64,000 nt of DNA from Heliopora coerulea (taxonomy: Eukaryota; Cnidaria; Anthozoa; Scleralcyonacea; Helioporidae): the NCBI GenBank assembly GCA_030142905.1, contig JASJOG010000201.1:367001-431000 (forward strand), written 5' to 3'. Both the position numbers and the translations under genes were made by a program. The notes beneath the pieces were generated by a model. That model worked only from the letters and a program-made list of their open reading frames with translations. It made no database searches and was not told where the DNA came from. The stretch's first letter is position 1, and each line of letters starts with the position of its first letter. Positions 1-12,090 of the stretch are shown here, piece by piece.

Positions 1-1282
1 CATATGATTAATTAATTTCGACAACCCTTGTGGTGCTACCAGCGCGCCTGAACAATCCAACCAACCAGGGTAAAAGACCTCGCCCCATCACTCAGGAAGT
101 ATCACTTATCACCATAACAGCAAAGGCTGCCGTTATTTATTGAATGGCAACTAATTCTGTCTTTTACTCCATATCGTTTTGAATTCATGTAACATAGAAT
201 GAACTCCACCTTACGCACACTCCGTTACCATTGATACCACGCTATTACGAACAGAAGTCAGTTCCAGGCAAAAACTATTTAGTTTTACAATCAACAACTT
301 TATTTCACATCTCTTCATAAAGTGGACATCTTGATAATTTCAAATTGGCTTATCATTGTTAGTTAAAAGTGAAGTGGAGAAACATGCACTATTAAATTTA
401 GCAATAAAACTTATTCTTGAACAACAAAATATTGAAGATGAATAACAAAGGGTTTGTAATCCGTCATTCTAATGTTATATGACGAAACATTAATGGAGAA
501 TTCAGTCGCGTTTCGTGCATTTACATATATTATTAGAGAAGTTTTCTTGGGCGTAAAATCAACTAAGCCATGTTAGGTAACAGAAGTGCAAGATAGCCAG
601 TTTTAAGCGACCAAATCTCTAACCTACAATTATCCAAACAATTTGAATTTCCTCTAGAAGGCGAACGCCCTTACATACAAAGGAATATCGAATAGCGATT
701 ATAGGATCTGTATTTCCTTTAAAGGCTGGATGTTCAGAGAAGCCGATTAATTTAATCCAGAAATCGTGAAATTTTGATGCACAAATTTCTCAGATTGCAT
801 CTAAGGAACTGGTTGGAATTATTTTAAGAGATTAACTCTTAATTAGAAAAGGTTTTTTCTCGTGAAGTTAGCCGTAATATCTTTTTAAGAACTGCGGCCT
901 GGGACCAGTTGCTTCAAGCCCTAAACGGCTTATCTGATCGATAAGATCCAGTGAGTGAACACTCACATCGATGTTTTAACCTAAGGAACATAGGCGTTGC
1001 GAAGGAGACCCAGGGTAGCCATGGGCCCTCAAACATTACCAGTATATCGAACTTTATTGAACCTGTTCAACAATTAGATTATTGCTCCGTATTATGGACC
1101 TCGGCAACATTCGTTTTTACAACCAAGGTTTCCTTGGTGCGACATCAAACAGACACTCGTCGCCATTCACCTAATGATCCCAAATGATGTTACTTAGTGG
1201 TGAGCACCGAATCCGCTGACCATCTGGCAAATCGTTTGTAGAAACTAGATAGCCACCACGTAATCAAAATATCTAAAAACAC
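1..1282. other. no gene seen
   Basis: AT-rich sequence with frequent stops in all frames. The one open frame near 951-1187 has no recognisable motif and no splice or polyadenylation context. I see no repeat structure here. Confidence 0.5.
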
Positions 1283-1290
1283 AATCTGTT

Positions 1291-1449
1291 CAGACGCGTA
1301 GCCAGCTCGATAATTGGGGGGGGGGGGGACCTTATTCATATATTCGTGTTCTGCATTATTCATTTCCTTCGAAATCGATTGTTTTTACAGTCTGTGAACA
1401 CGAATATATGAACAAGGGCCCCCCAATTAACGAGCTGGCTACGCGTCTG
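1291..1449. mobile_element. hAT-type MITE, palindromic, 8-bp TSD
   Basis: The two ends are inverted copies of each other over about 50 bp: CAGACGCGTAGCCAGCTCG at the left, CGAGCTGGCTACGCGTCTG at the right. They are followed inward by a G-run and its C-run complement, then the ATATTCGTGTTC/GAACACGAATAT arms. The element is flanked by exact copies of AATCTGTT at 1283-1290 and 1450-1457. An 8-bp duplication and a CAG start are typical of hAT elements. It has no coding capacity, so it was mobilised in trans. Confidence 0.85.
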
Positions 1450-1457
1450 AATCTGTT

Positions 1458-3217
1458 AGGTTCTGTTTCTCACAGTTTTCAGTTTTTTGCTACCCCAATG
1501 AATTAACCCTAACAAAGCCACTGCTAAGCAACGTAAATTTCATTAAATGAACTGTGAGGTGATCATATCCACTGGACAAGACTATTCGAGAGCCCAGGAT
1601 TAAGGCTCGGTAGTTATTAATATGGATACCACCGAATGGAATTGTCCGTGGGATAATCTACCCGAACTTTGTACAACTGGCCCTTGGTAAGAACATTCCG
1701 GGAAACTACGGTTTCTCTTCATTGTCCTCTAGACCTCTCTTTCCTCATCCATGTTAAAATGCCTCTTACAGCGTCTCTAAAATGCTCACTTTACTGACCA
1801 GTTAATTTCTGTTGGTCTCCTCCCCATTGCTACACTATTGGGTTCTTCGATGGTCACTGTGTAACTTATGGTCCTGGAATGAACCTTTAACAGCTGAAAA
1901 CTTGTCTGTTCAAAATGCAGTCGTTTATCAAACTCAAGAAACAGAGAGAATTTGACCAATGATCAAACACAGAGAAGAACCTTTGGAAAACGAAGTGCAA
2001 CTGAATTTTTTTAGTTGCTGTTTATAGTATTTGATTGAAGGATAAAACGTTCTTTCTAGTGTTTATTATACCTACTGAAACAAACCAATATTTTTCAAGA
2101 AAATTGACATAAAATGGCCTAACCAGGTTCGAAAATGCCACGCGATTTTCTGTTGGTCCAATTTCGACCACCTCTTTCTTTTGGCTTTGTCTTGTTCACT
2201 GTAACATGCGTATGAGTGTTGCACCCACGGGGGCAAGAAGGTGTGGCTAGCCCTGTGCCCTTTGCCTAAGAGGACACGCGAAATCAGCCATGTTCTCCTT
2301 CCAATTAAGCCTGTCACTATTGTGGTCGGTACAGGGACAGCGGAGCGAAATTACAAGTGGGGGGGGGGGGATTCTTGAGATAAAAATACCGCATTTTGTA
2401 TGCTTCTCTGGGAAATTTCATAACAAGTGTTTTAAAGTGTAGTTGTTTCAACACTTCATTTGTGAAAAAACGTAAGGGGGGCTACAGCACCCCACCCCCC
2501 CGGATTCGTCGTCCCTTGGTAGGCAAATTTTTGAGCAACAATTGGCGTTTGGAGAAACGTCCTGAAGTTCTAGCAACCTTGAGTAAATTTTGTCTTTTTG
2601 AGCAACTTTTGAACAAGTTATTGGCTCACAGCATCATATCAAGCAGAGATAAGTGAACAGTTTGATAGAAAACCTAAATTTCAGCGAATTTACTGATGTT
2701 TATTAATGTTTTGAACAGATATCCTGTTATTTGACAACGTTTCGCAGGTCAATTGCAATCTTATCTAATATTTCAATGAGTAATCAGATAAAATTAGTCA
2801 CAAATTTAAAAAAAATGGCTTCCTTATCCAATCATTTTCTTGTCATGAATTAAAATGGATGGTGATTTGCCGAACAGAAGAAGCCGCCTTTAATATTTAC
2901 TTTTCTCATGACATCTGGTTTGTATAGAGCCTTACAACTAGATCTTGAACAACAGAAGATTTTGTTCCGTTAAGAATTTCCTTAAAATACGCCCATATTT
3001 ATGAGCAACTCATTAAACTATATATATGAATCCATAATTTGATAGTAACCTGAAGATCTCCTCAGTTTCCTGTTTGCAACCTTGAAACGAAGAAATTCGG
3101 GGATAACGTTTCTTTTCTTGCAGCTTTGAAGGAACAGCAAGTCCAGTTTAGCTTTGCCCAATTTGAGATCAAGGAGCTGAAAGCTTCGATCCTTTATCAT
3201 ATCGATCGGTAATAATC
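1458..3217. other. no gene seen; poly-G run
   Basis: No coding region can be supported. A run of G lies at about 2358-2370, and a C-rich patch near 2500 reads as low-complexity. Short frames such as 2072-2317 (minus) and 2396-2656 (plus) match no family I know. Confidence 0.45.
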
Positions 3218-3572
3218 TTGGCTATTAATTTTCCGTGCAGAAAGCGTAATCGTAATAAAAAGATCAGAGCCCAGCTCAGAATTCTTAAGTGTATCACCAT
3301 AGTGAAATAGGCAAGTCAAAAAGTTTTAAAACATGTTTACTGACGTTTCGTTGCGGCGTTGAAGATGTTGCACGAAGATGTTGAACTCCGCTGAAGATGT
3401 TGCTGAATGCTGAATGCTGAAGATGTTGCACGCCGCAACGAAACGTCAGTAAACATTGTTTTAAAACTTTTTGACTTGCCTATTTCACTATGGCGACACA
3501 CTTAAGAATTCTGAGCTGGGCTCTGACCTTTTTATTACGATTACGCTTTCCGCCCGGAAAATCAATAGCCAA
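3218..3572. repeat. long inverted repeat built from two Penelope-type 3' ends
   Basis: Two arms of about 145 bp face each other. The left starts TTGGCTATTAATTTTCCG and the right ends with its complement. The inner part of the right arm (about 3418-3449) holds CTGAAGATGTTGC followed by GCAACGAAACGTCAG. The left arm carries the opposite-strand copy. The same motif occurs at the 3' end of the Penelope-like relic near 42.2 kb. The spacer repeats GAAGATGTTG several times. I infer two Penelope-type 3' ends joined tail to tail, or a MITE derived from them. No clear target duplication is visible. Confidence 0.6.
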
Positions 3573-3904
3573 CTCTTTAAAATTTAACATTTCGAGCTAT
3601 TTTCCTAACTGATATTAAACAGTTATTGGATGAGGCTGTGGATGATATGAAGAATCATCCAAGCCGAGGTCAATGTTATCAACATTGAACGAGGTATGTT
3701 TAGCAACTTTTTGGTATTCTAGGGAGCAAGTTTTACCCATTTAACGAGCACAATCGGGATAGGCCTATACGTCCGACCATTTAATTAGTATCTTGTTGGG
3801 TATGTTATGTAATATTGAATAATAATGAACTCCAGACTCAGTGTTTTCCCTTTTATAATCTGGACCTCAGTTTTCTTATGCAACTTTTTTTTTTTTTGGT
3901 TACA

Positions 3905-3997
3905 TTAACTCTTTCCTGGAGCGAGTTCTCACTTGACGAGCAAAACGTTAGCCGGAATAAAATAATAGAAGACTTGTCCCAGCTAGGAAAGAGTTAA
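3905..3997. mobile_element. short MITE with TTAA-type termini, copy 1
   Basis: A 93-bp unit starts TTAACTCTTTCCT and ends AGGAAAGAGTTAA, a 13-bp terminal inverted repeat. The interior contains a TTGACGAG...CGTTAGCCGG...ATAATAGAAGACTTGTCCC stretch shared with the copy at 4790-4896. It is non-coding. The superfamily is unknown; TTAA ends suggest a piggyBac-like target but this is not proven. Confidence 0.6.
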
Positions 3998-4789
3998 TGC
4001 ACAAAATATTACGATAATTTATGTTTCACGTATTAAGACGAAAATACTGGTTGTAATAGTTAGTGTAAGATCTGAGGAGAATTTACAGAATGAAGAGAGT
4101 ACTATGACACCCTGAAGTGGAAGAATCGGTTAAATCAAAACGCGTGAAACCCAGGTTGAAATATTTAGGATCTATGGACATAAACATATACCTTAAAGAA
4201 AAGATGGATTCAGTGACAGAAATACATAAGTACTTCTTCCTGTATAAAAGTTGTTTCAATTTTTTTTCCGTCAAAGTCCATTCCCAAGGACGGATTCGAA
4301 GCTAGGTAAGGTAAACGATACTTCTTGACAAATCTTTTTGAGGCCACTTGCACACGTCATGCCCCAGACTTGACGTACCTTAAGAATAATACTTTTGGAG
4401 CAGCGGTAGTGCTGTGCTTCTCCGCAGGCGCTCGCGATGTCCAATGGGTAGGTTATAATTTTGAAACAGTTTTTGAGATCTATTATGAATTTTACTTACA
4501 TCGAAACAGACGTAGAGCCTTACTAATGAGAATGTTTTGCGATTTTCGACACTGAATTTGAAGAATTTATCTCAGCTCTTTGAGGAAAATTGAATATTTC
4601 AATCGAAATTTGGTGACGTTAATTTACTGGCGTAAGAAGCAGGGACTAAAGTGTGCGCCTCCAAAAACACAAAATGGTGCCTAAGATATCTTTCATTTCC
4701 TCAAAAACCTTTGGAACTTAAGAGAACATAAGCGTTTGCGCTCAACTTTTTCAAAATAAACTGTGATTCAAATCCTGGTATCTTAATTA

Positions 4790-4896
4790 TTGAACTCTTT
4801 CCGGGCGGACTTTTAACTCCCCCTTTGACGAGTATAATTGTCTGGCGTTAGCCCGATTCTAATAAAAGAAGTCTTATCCCGCCAATAAAGGGTTAA
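4790..4896. mobile_element. short MITE with TTAA-type termini, copy 2
   Basis: This 107-bp unit starts TTGAACTCTTTCC and ends AAAGGGTTAA. It shares TTTGACGAGTATAAT, GGCGTTAGCCCG and AATAAAAGAAGTCTTATCCC with the copy 800 bp upstream. The ends are less well matched than in copy 1, so this copy is older or diverged. Confidence 0.55.
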
Positions 4897-4911
4897 ATAT
4901 TTACTTTTCAA

Positions 4912-5276
4912 CAGGGATGGCGCCAGCAATTCCTGGACATAGGGACTAACGTCTTCGAAAAGGGGGCTAAACCAGACAGACTTAGACCTCACCCTTTTGA
5001 TAATTCCCTTAATTGAAGGATGAAAACATTTTATTTTTAGTAAGAATAATCGGTACAGTTGACTATAAAAACTTAATCTATGGATTTGACATGAAAAGAG
5101 GAGTCTATTACCTTTCTTGCCTAAATCAATAACAAGTACTTATGGTTTAAAAAATATATAATGTGTTATCATCAGTGAGACCTTTGCGACAAACTGTTGG
5201 TTTTTCCCCGACAGGGTAGCTAAAGTTCTCGAACGGAAGATCTGTAGCCTCTCTACCCACTCTAGCACTACCCCTG
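4912..5276. mobile_element. hAT-type non-autonomous element, 8-bp TSD
   Basis: A 365-bp unit starts CAGGGATGGCGCCAG and ends CTAGCACTACCCCTG, an imperfect terminal inverted repeat. Exact CTTTTCAA copies flank it at 4904-4911 and 5277-5284. Related ends occur at 37.2-37.6 kb and 48.87-49.38 kb, so at least three members of one family lie in this window. There is no coding region. Confidence 0.8.
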
Positions 5277-5284
5277 CTTTTCAA

Positions 5285-8200
5285 CATACCTGGGAATCAA
5301 TTTAACGCAGCGAAGCGCTGTCATTTCCTAAAGCCCTCACAGTCAATTCGAGTGAAGTTCGTATCTATTAAAATCTAATAAATTTAATCATTATATGGGC
5401 TGATTGTTATTGCCCTGATTGCTATAGAATCCTTTCAAGACATGATTAAAATAATAAAAGGAAAAATTTTTATTTTGTTTGTAAAAGTCCTAAATATCGC
5501 CTCTCCGAACATTTCAATATCTCTTACCCCTCTGAATGTTATGGTGCGTGCAGTGCTCGCTCGCTATGTGGTTTTATAGTTTCTGATAGGCCCTCGACTA
5601 CATATTTACAAAGCCCCAGGACAATTCGCAAGGGTTTAGTAGATAAAGCAGGTGGCGATCTGAGTGGGGCGTGAAAAGGAAACTTTTGCCATTTTTTCCC
5701 CAAATGATTTTCCCCAAAAATCATGATAAAAGTCCAATATTTAAATATTTCTATGCTTCTTTTTCAGAACAAATCGTGATCACTCGAGAGTTCTTTAGTG
5801 TTGGCCTTTCAATGTAAATATCTCGAGTACCTGTCTTGACAAACGCCAAGTACTTGAGATCGTTGAAATTTTTGCTAATATATGTTGGCCTGTTTTGAAA
5901 TTGGAAAAAGTGGGCTTTTAAATGCTCTTTTAATATCAGTACACAGAACTTTACCCCTCGTTTCGTCTGAACATGTTTCAAGTAAGCGTTTGAATACAAC
6001 GCCACGATGTAAAGACTTCCATGATATAAATGACTGAACAAAAGAGTTCCGTTCGAGCGTAATAGCCACAACGCATTAACGAGAATAATACAGCTGAGAA
6101 TGTTCCACCAATCGCATTTTCGGCCATGCCCTCAAAATATCAGCCTCGCCATAGTCACTCAACGTCGGAAAATTATTTGACAAAGTCTGATTTACCTTTT
6201 TTAAGAAGGATTCCGTGAGTTACACTTCTCTTTGAGAGCAGGTAGGGATAGCGACCTAGCAGTTAGGGTACCATGTTCATTTAAAATGCAAAAAAAGCTG
6301 AAAAATAAAAATTTTTTAGCTACAATAACAATTTTCAAAAGCTTAGGAGATTGGCATAGATGAGTGTGGACATTTTCGAATATGTGCAAACAGTTGAAAT
6401 ATTTGGAGTTTCCCACCATTAATTACCGAGGACTTCAGGTCGAAGCAAAGTCCTCGGTTAAGTAAACTCTGGGTATGTTGAACTAAGAGAGGTGTTTGGG
6501 TGATATGGAAATGAAAATTGTTTTTCGGCAATAATTTAGATTCATCAAAGCAGAATGAAAATGAAGAAGCATAAAAACTCGCTTTACTTTTCTGGGAGAA
6601 AATAAAACAAAAAACATGAAACAAAAGGTTCACGATTACGACTTTATCCGGAAAAAGCTGTCAGAAAATTTTTGCAAGACCCCCCTGGAAATCAGAAAAA
6701 TCAACTCCTCTGGGCTTATTCCCTTTTGGACGTAAAACTGTTGAGAACTGCTGCGTAAAAGCATGACTACGTCCCAGTAAATACCACTTGCTTTGTTCAG
6801 ACGTTCCAACGACAAGAAATTCAATATTAATACTTGTACTTCTAACAGTAACTTTTCATGTTAATTCAACACTTATTCATCATGTTGGAGATGCACTAGT
6901 AGGCACAGTTGTAGTGCATACATCTCTCAGCACTATGATCACATTTCAATTCCGGTTTCGTGCAGTTTCCTTATGAAAATTACGTTAGTCAGGTGAAAGA
7001 AGAGTGTTGTCCAGTTTGGATCTTCCCAGCAGCGCGGGTTTTCTCCTGGTACTCCGGTTTCATAGCCTCCTGTAGTAACACTTGATCCGTGAGGGGTGGC
7101 ACTGACTTGACCACTAGCACGGACAGCTTTGTCAGCTGATAGGGTTATTTGGTACAAACATAAACTTTACATACTTACTTAAGAGTTCATAAGGGTTTGA
7201 TCATGTCAGTGAAAACAAAACAGTTCACAACAGGAACAGAAAGAGAGATATCTTAAGTACTTTCATAAACTGAAATTTTTAATCACCCATGCCTGTTAGT
7301 CAGTGCTAGTAATGATCACACGAACGTGAACCTATCTACAGTTGAACTCTGCCGAAACCGTTAATCCCGGCTCACCAGCATGATGAAAGCACAAGCGCAA
7401 CGCACAAGCAAATTTACGAATGTTCTGGCGTAAATAAAAAGAAAGCACAAGTGAGAGATGAAAGAACTTCTGTTTTCTATTTTGTATTGTTATTATACTT
7501 GCACAAAAGTGGTTATGTTTATACCGTGTGTTGGTGATAATGTCGATGTCTCTCAGGAATAGCTACTCTGTCCTATCGTCTTTTTTGAAATTGTGGCTGC
7601 ACTTACTTAACTCGTGTGACCAGACTTTAGATCAATATCAGGATACCCTAAGTGCGTCATGAAACCTCTCATCCCTGCGGTTTTCTGCCGCCCTCGGACA
7701 TGAGCCGGGAAGAAATTATTTGAAGACACGAAAATCGTCGTCCATACAGCAATAATTGTAATGTGTCGATTGCCAGAAACTAATTTCTGTTTAAGTTTTC
7801 TCATAAATATGTTTTCACCGTCGTAATCAGAGCGTACTCCAACACATGTTTTAACGTGAAACAGTCACACTGTCACACGACTAAAAATACATTCCAAAAC
7901 ATCCAATAATGCCTCACAAACAGTCCTCGTAACTCCGAATTTTTGGGGTTGAAGACCATCAATGTGTCTACGACATTATATTATGAGAAATTTCGTGACA
8001 GGAAACCGGGTGAAAAAATAACTGTTCGATAAAAATACAAAGACTATTTTGTAATCACTTAACTTTTGACACAATAAGAAACAGCATGGCAAAATATCAA
8101 TTTCCTCAATCAAACTATTCAAAGTATTAAAAAGCAATATAAAATTTGCTCAAACACCATTCCAAACATGAAATAAAAGCATATTATCCTTGCATTCATC

Positions 8201-11200
8201 ACTTTATTCTCGCCCACTCGCTCTCTTTCTGTCGCCTTCAAAAACGTCACACAGCAGATCATCTCTACAAAACAAAAGTCAAAGTCTCCAATTTTTGGTG
8301 TTTTTTGTGTGCTAGTGAATCTGTGATGTTTCCGTTTGTACACAGATAAGTTCAGTAATAATATTTAAATATCCATGCTCTTTCATATCAATACATACTA
8401 AACATAGCTACCTGATTGTAAGGACTTGACTTTTACGACCTTCCGTATTTTTTCTTGATAAATAAAACTCTTCACCTTTGAAAGCTCTCTAAAAAAGTTC
8501 GAGTGCATTGACATGCTACCCTTTTTTTCTTTAACGATGTTTACTTCAGAAATCCTTGCGTTCAAAGCATAGAGTCAAAAAAATAACCAGACTTTCCTGC
8601 ATCATCTGGCAATGGTGTCGTCTTTAGACAAATACACCACACGATGAGACTGATTTGTACACGGATAATATGTATAACATTTAATATTTCTTAATATTGT
8701 TCTAGTACATGAAGAAAACTTGTACTAACTGTATTTTTCAATCGTTCTGCCATTGGGCTATTGTAAGTGATGTTGTTTTCCTATCGAATACTGCTGATAG
8801 ATTACTTATATAGCAGTCCTTAAATACTTTCCAGTATCAATTTTAAAATGTATCTTCGCTGCATCTTCAGCGTGACCATTCAGAAGTTTCTCTTCTCAAC
8901 TCATTCCTCATCTCTGCTTTCAAAATGCTCTTCACGCTGCAGGCAGGGGCTTAAATTCATGTAAAAAACCTGGGGGGGGATATTTCTTAAAAGCAAGACC
9001 ATTATCGAAAGTATAATCGATGGTAATGTACACTTTTCCTAAATTTATAAGTTTATTATAAAAGAAAAGCTTCAACACGAAAAACAAGAATCCACTGTTT
9101 GCTTTTTAGACGTATGTCTAAATTAAATTGACAGTGATGGCTACATGAAGAGACAAATTTTGGCACCGAAAAGCTGACTAACAGACATTGAGATATAAAA
9201 AAAAAGAAAAAGAAAAATTTGGAAGTGGTTTTTATTCATTTCTAATTGGCTTAAATGTCGTACAGCCAATGCACGAAAAGATGTAATTTGTAAGGTGGTT
9301 GTACCAATGACCATAGCCAAATTGTCGCTAAAGATCTAACTCGTGAATTTGCTTCAATTTATTCTTTTATACAATTTTTGTGCTGTCACGTCTCCTGTGC
9401 TTGAGCGGCAACATGGTCGATTTTTTCTTCTTATTTTGGCGACGCAAAAAGTTGAAAATCACATATGCGGTCGAAAATTACGCCCGGAATCAGCGATACC
9501 CAATCTTGCGTCAAAAGCACTAACCTGGCCTGACAACCTGCCATTTAACGAACAAAATCGGCTGCCGTTAGTCCGTTGCAACTCTGTTGACCACTTTCAT
9601 TCATATGCAAAACGACCATTCTGCAGGACAACTATAAAGTTCGGACGTTCAACAAGATTAAATCATTCATGTCATTCTCTTATTTATAAATATTTTTCCT
9701 CCAACAGGGGAGTAAATCCAAGAGGTCTATATATTTAAACTAGCTTTGATACAGGTGTACAGAAGACGTCACAACATGGTAAAAACGTCAGTGACCAGGT
9801 CGACTTCGTCACGCGAATCCGTTTTGTTTTTACAAAGTTGTAACCTAACTTAGACAACAAAACGAAATCTGTTTGTTAATTAGATATTCCAAAGGATAAA
9901 TCAAAATTTCTTTGACTGTTATATCATAACGACATTTGTTGTCAATTTCCCATTTTGTTTTGCTGAACGAAATTTCAGTAAAATGTCTGAGCAAAACCGG
10001 CTGTTTCCACTGATCATACGTTGGTCAGAATACATGCAAATGTAAGTAGCTTGTCTCTCACTCCCCCCTTAATCTAAAATTGCAATTTGTAGGTTCAGGA
10101 AATGGGGAGGGGTGCATCACCCTGGGCATTAGCCAATAGAAAATTAATTCCTAACCAACCGATCAAGGTATGAATCAGGAAAGTGGAATGTGACATTCCA
10201 TTGGTCAACCTAGATTTAATAAGCCAACGTAATTGTAAAATATTGAAAGGAAACTAGTGTGAGAAATTTATTGCCACGTAAGAAGATCCGTTAAGATTGC
10301 AAGTTTTGATCATGTTCGACGGGAGTATCATTTCATTTCATTAGATTTTATCGGCACTGAGGTAAGATACTTAAATCGTAGTTGCCATTTAGTAAAGGAT
10401 TACCAGGAGGTTATAGCTCGAAATCTCCGTCTCAAGGAAATTTGAACACGCTTTGTATATGCGTGATTGAATATTTGAGGTTACTGGACGCGACCCAGAG
10501 CACAGTTGTAAATCTAGAAATTTACAAGCAACATCACTGGTCGCGTTCAACAAATTTCTAACATTAAATCCGGCACAGAAGTGTTTCCTGTGGGATTTAC
10601 ATCCCAGTGTTACGTCGAGACATACCAGTATTATTTCTGAATTGTAGTACCATGCTAGATGTTTACCAATCCCTGATATTAGTGATATAAATTAAAAAGT
10701 AAAACACTAAGAAAAATCGATTTTGTTGGATAGTCTTACCGTTTCAAGTGAGACAGAAAATCGAGATACCTATCTGGTTAGTTCGTCTAGAAGTTTCAAG
10801 TTAGGCATGCACTATATCTTATTCGACGAATTCTGATTCCTGTTGTGAAGTGGCTTGTTTTCGTCGACGCAATTAATCGAGTGCGAACTTTTCGAATAAG
10901 TTCTGAATAGACAAGAGAAGTGACTGAAAGAAGTATTGGTTTTCATTTTCAGTTAATTACTTGTCAGTGAAACACTAAGGTTTAACAAGTAAAATGATAT
11001 TTGATGAGATTCTGAAGTATTCATGATTTGCGGGGCAGATTTCAAACATTTAGCATTCCTTTAATCAGTTTAATTATCTATCGTATGTACTTTATTATCT
11101 TAGAACATGGTCACCCCCGCAAGGCAATCAGAAGCGAATATTTCCGTGCTCTATATGCCACTGAACCACTCTTCACAGTGAGCCTATGCTTCGGACAAAA

Positions 11201-11231
11201 GATACCAATAGCCATTTTAGTAAGCTCCACT
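5285..11231. other. long region with no supported gene
   Basis: Almost 6 kb of AT-rich DNA. Open frames are short and unrelated to known families. The frame at 9343-9738 (131 codons, plus) is the longest, but it has no domain I recognise and no exon borders. The minus-strand stretch 6939-7157 has a repeat-like look. Nothing else is visible at the level of tRNA, LTR or TIR structure. Confidence 0.45.
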
Positions 11232-11310
11232 TAGAGCATACTAATAAGGGTATTGTTTTCTTTTGTTTTAAAGACTCATTAGTATGCTCTATATAGAGCA
11301 TACTAATGAG
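11232..11310. repeat. small inverted repeat, TAGAGCATACTAAT motif
   Basis: TTAGAGCATACTAATAAG at the left is complemented by CATTAGTATGCTCTA, which is itself followed by TAGAGCATACTAATGAG. The three half-sites form a compact hairpin-prone unit of about 80 bp. No target duplication is obvious. Confidence 0.55.
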
Positions 11311-11639
11311 TTACATATCAGCCCACCATGAATGGTAATCAATGACAATGGCAAAAAACATGAGACAAAAAACTATCCAAGGCGTCAAGACAAAGTTGTT
11401 TACTGAACAATTTTATTACCAAAAATGTAACTCAAGAACCGAACGAAACTGTATTTCGAACATCACACTCGGAATCTTTTACACACGTGCACATACACAC
11501 AAAATCCCAGAAATCGTCCAGTATCTAACAGTAAAAATTGAAATGAAATACGAGTTTTACCATGTTTAATGTTAACTGAACAAGAGGATGAAAAAGTGGT
11601 TTCTTTACCTTCTTCGTCGTTTTCTTCCTTTTCCTCCTC

Positions 11640-12082
11640 ATCGTTTCCTACCTTTTTTTTTTTACCTTCCTTCGGTGCTGGTGAAATATTATACAAACTA
11701 TTGGCTGGGTAGAGATTGCCATCCGCTCTTCTAGCTTCCAAAATAAACCTTGTTAGCCAATAGTTGACCTCTTTCACGTTCGTCGTTACAAAATTGAGGG
11801 GAACCAAAAATATTAATCTCCGAGTGTTCCAATTTGACTATTTCGGTGTTCAGCCCCAGCTCGACACACGTTTATGGCCCAAGCCTTATTTTGTCTAGTT
11901 TTCTTTGGAATTCTATTTCTTTCCCTTTACCTTATCCATTCGTCTGTAGCAGGTTTCTCGGACCTAAGAATTTCCTTTCCTTTGTCTTCCAAATATTTTG
12001 AAATATCTACTGGCTCAGAAAGCAGCAAATCTTGCGTTGCAACAATGATTTCAAGTTGCTCCAGCTGCGACAGCCCGTCCAT
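11640..12082 (-). pseudogene. Crypton/DUF3504-type protein relic (N-terminal part)
   Basis: Read on the minus strand, the block at about 11776-11693 encodes EVNYWLTRFILEARRADG followed by LYPANSLYNI. This is the signature of the N-terminal part of DUF3504 proteins (ZMYM/QRICH1/KIAA1958 type), thought to derive from Crypton tyrosine recombinases. Upstream, a minus-strand ATG at 12082 opens a frame of about 50 codons (acidic, Leu/Ile-rich). It ends in an in-frame TAA that coincides with a GATAAG|GTAAAG donor-like site. At least one frameshift separates this from the conserved block. A Lys/Glu-rich tail follows. The C-terminal catalytic half is absent here. It is therefore a relic or an exon fragment, not a working gene. 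Confidence 0.5.
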
Positions 12083-12090
12083 GCTTTGAA

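Noticed and set aside
9343..9738. 131-codon plus frame as a gene
   Set aside because: No domain, no exon signals, and composition like the surrounding non-coding DNA.
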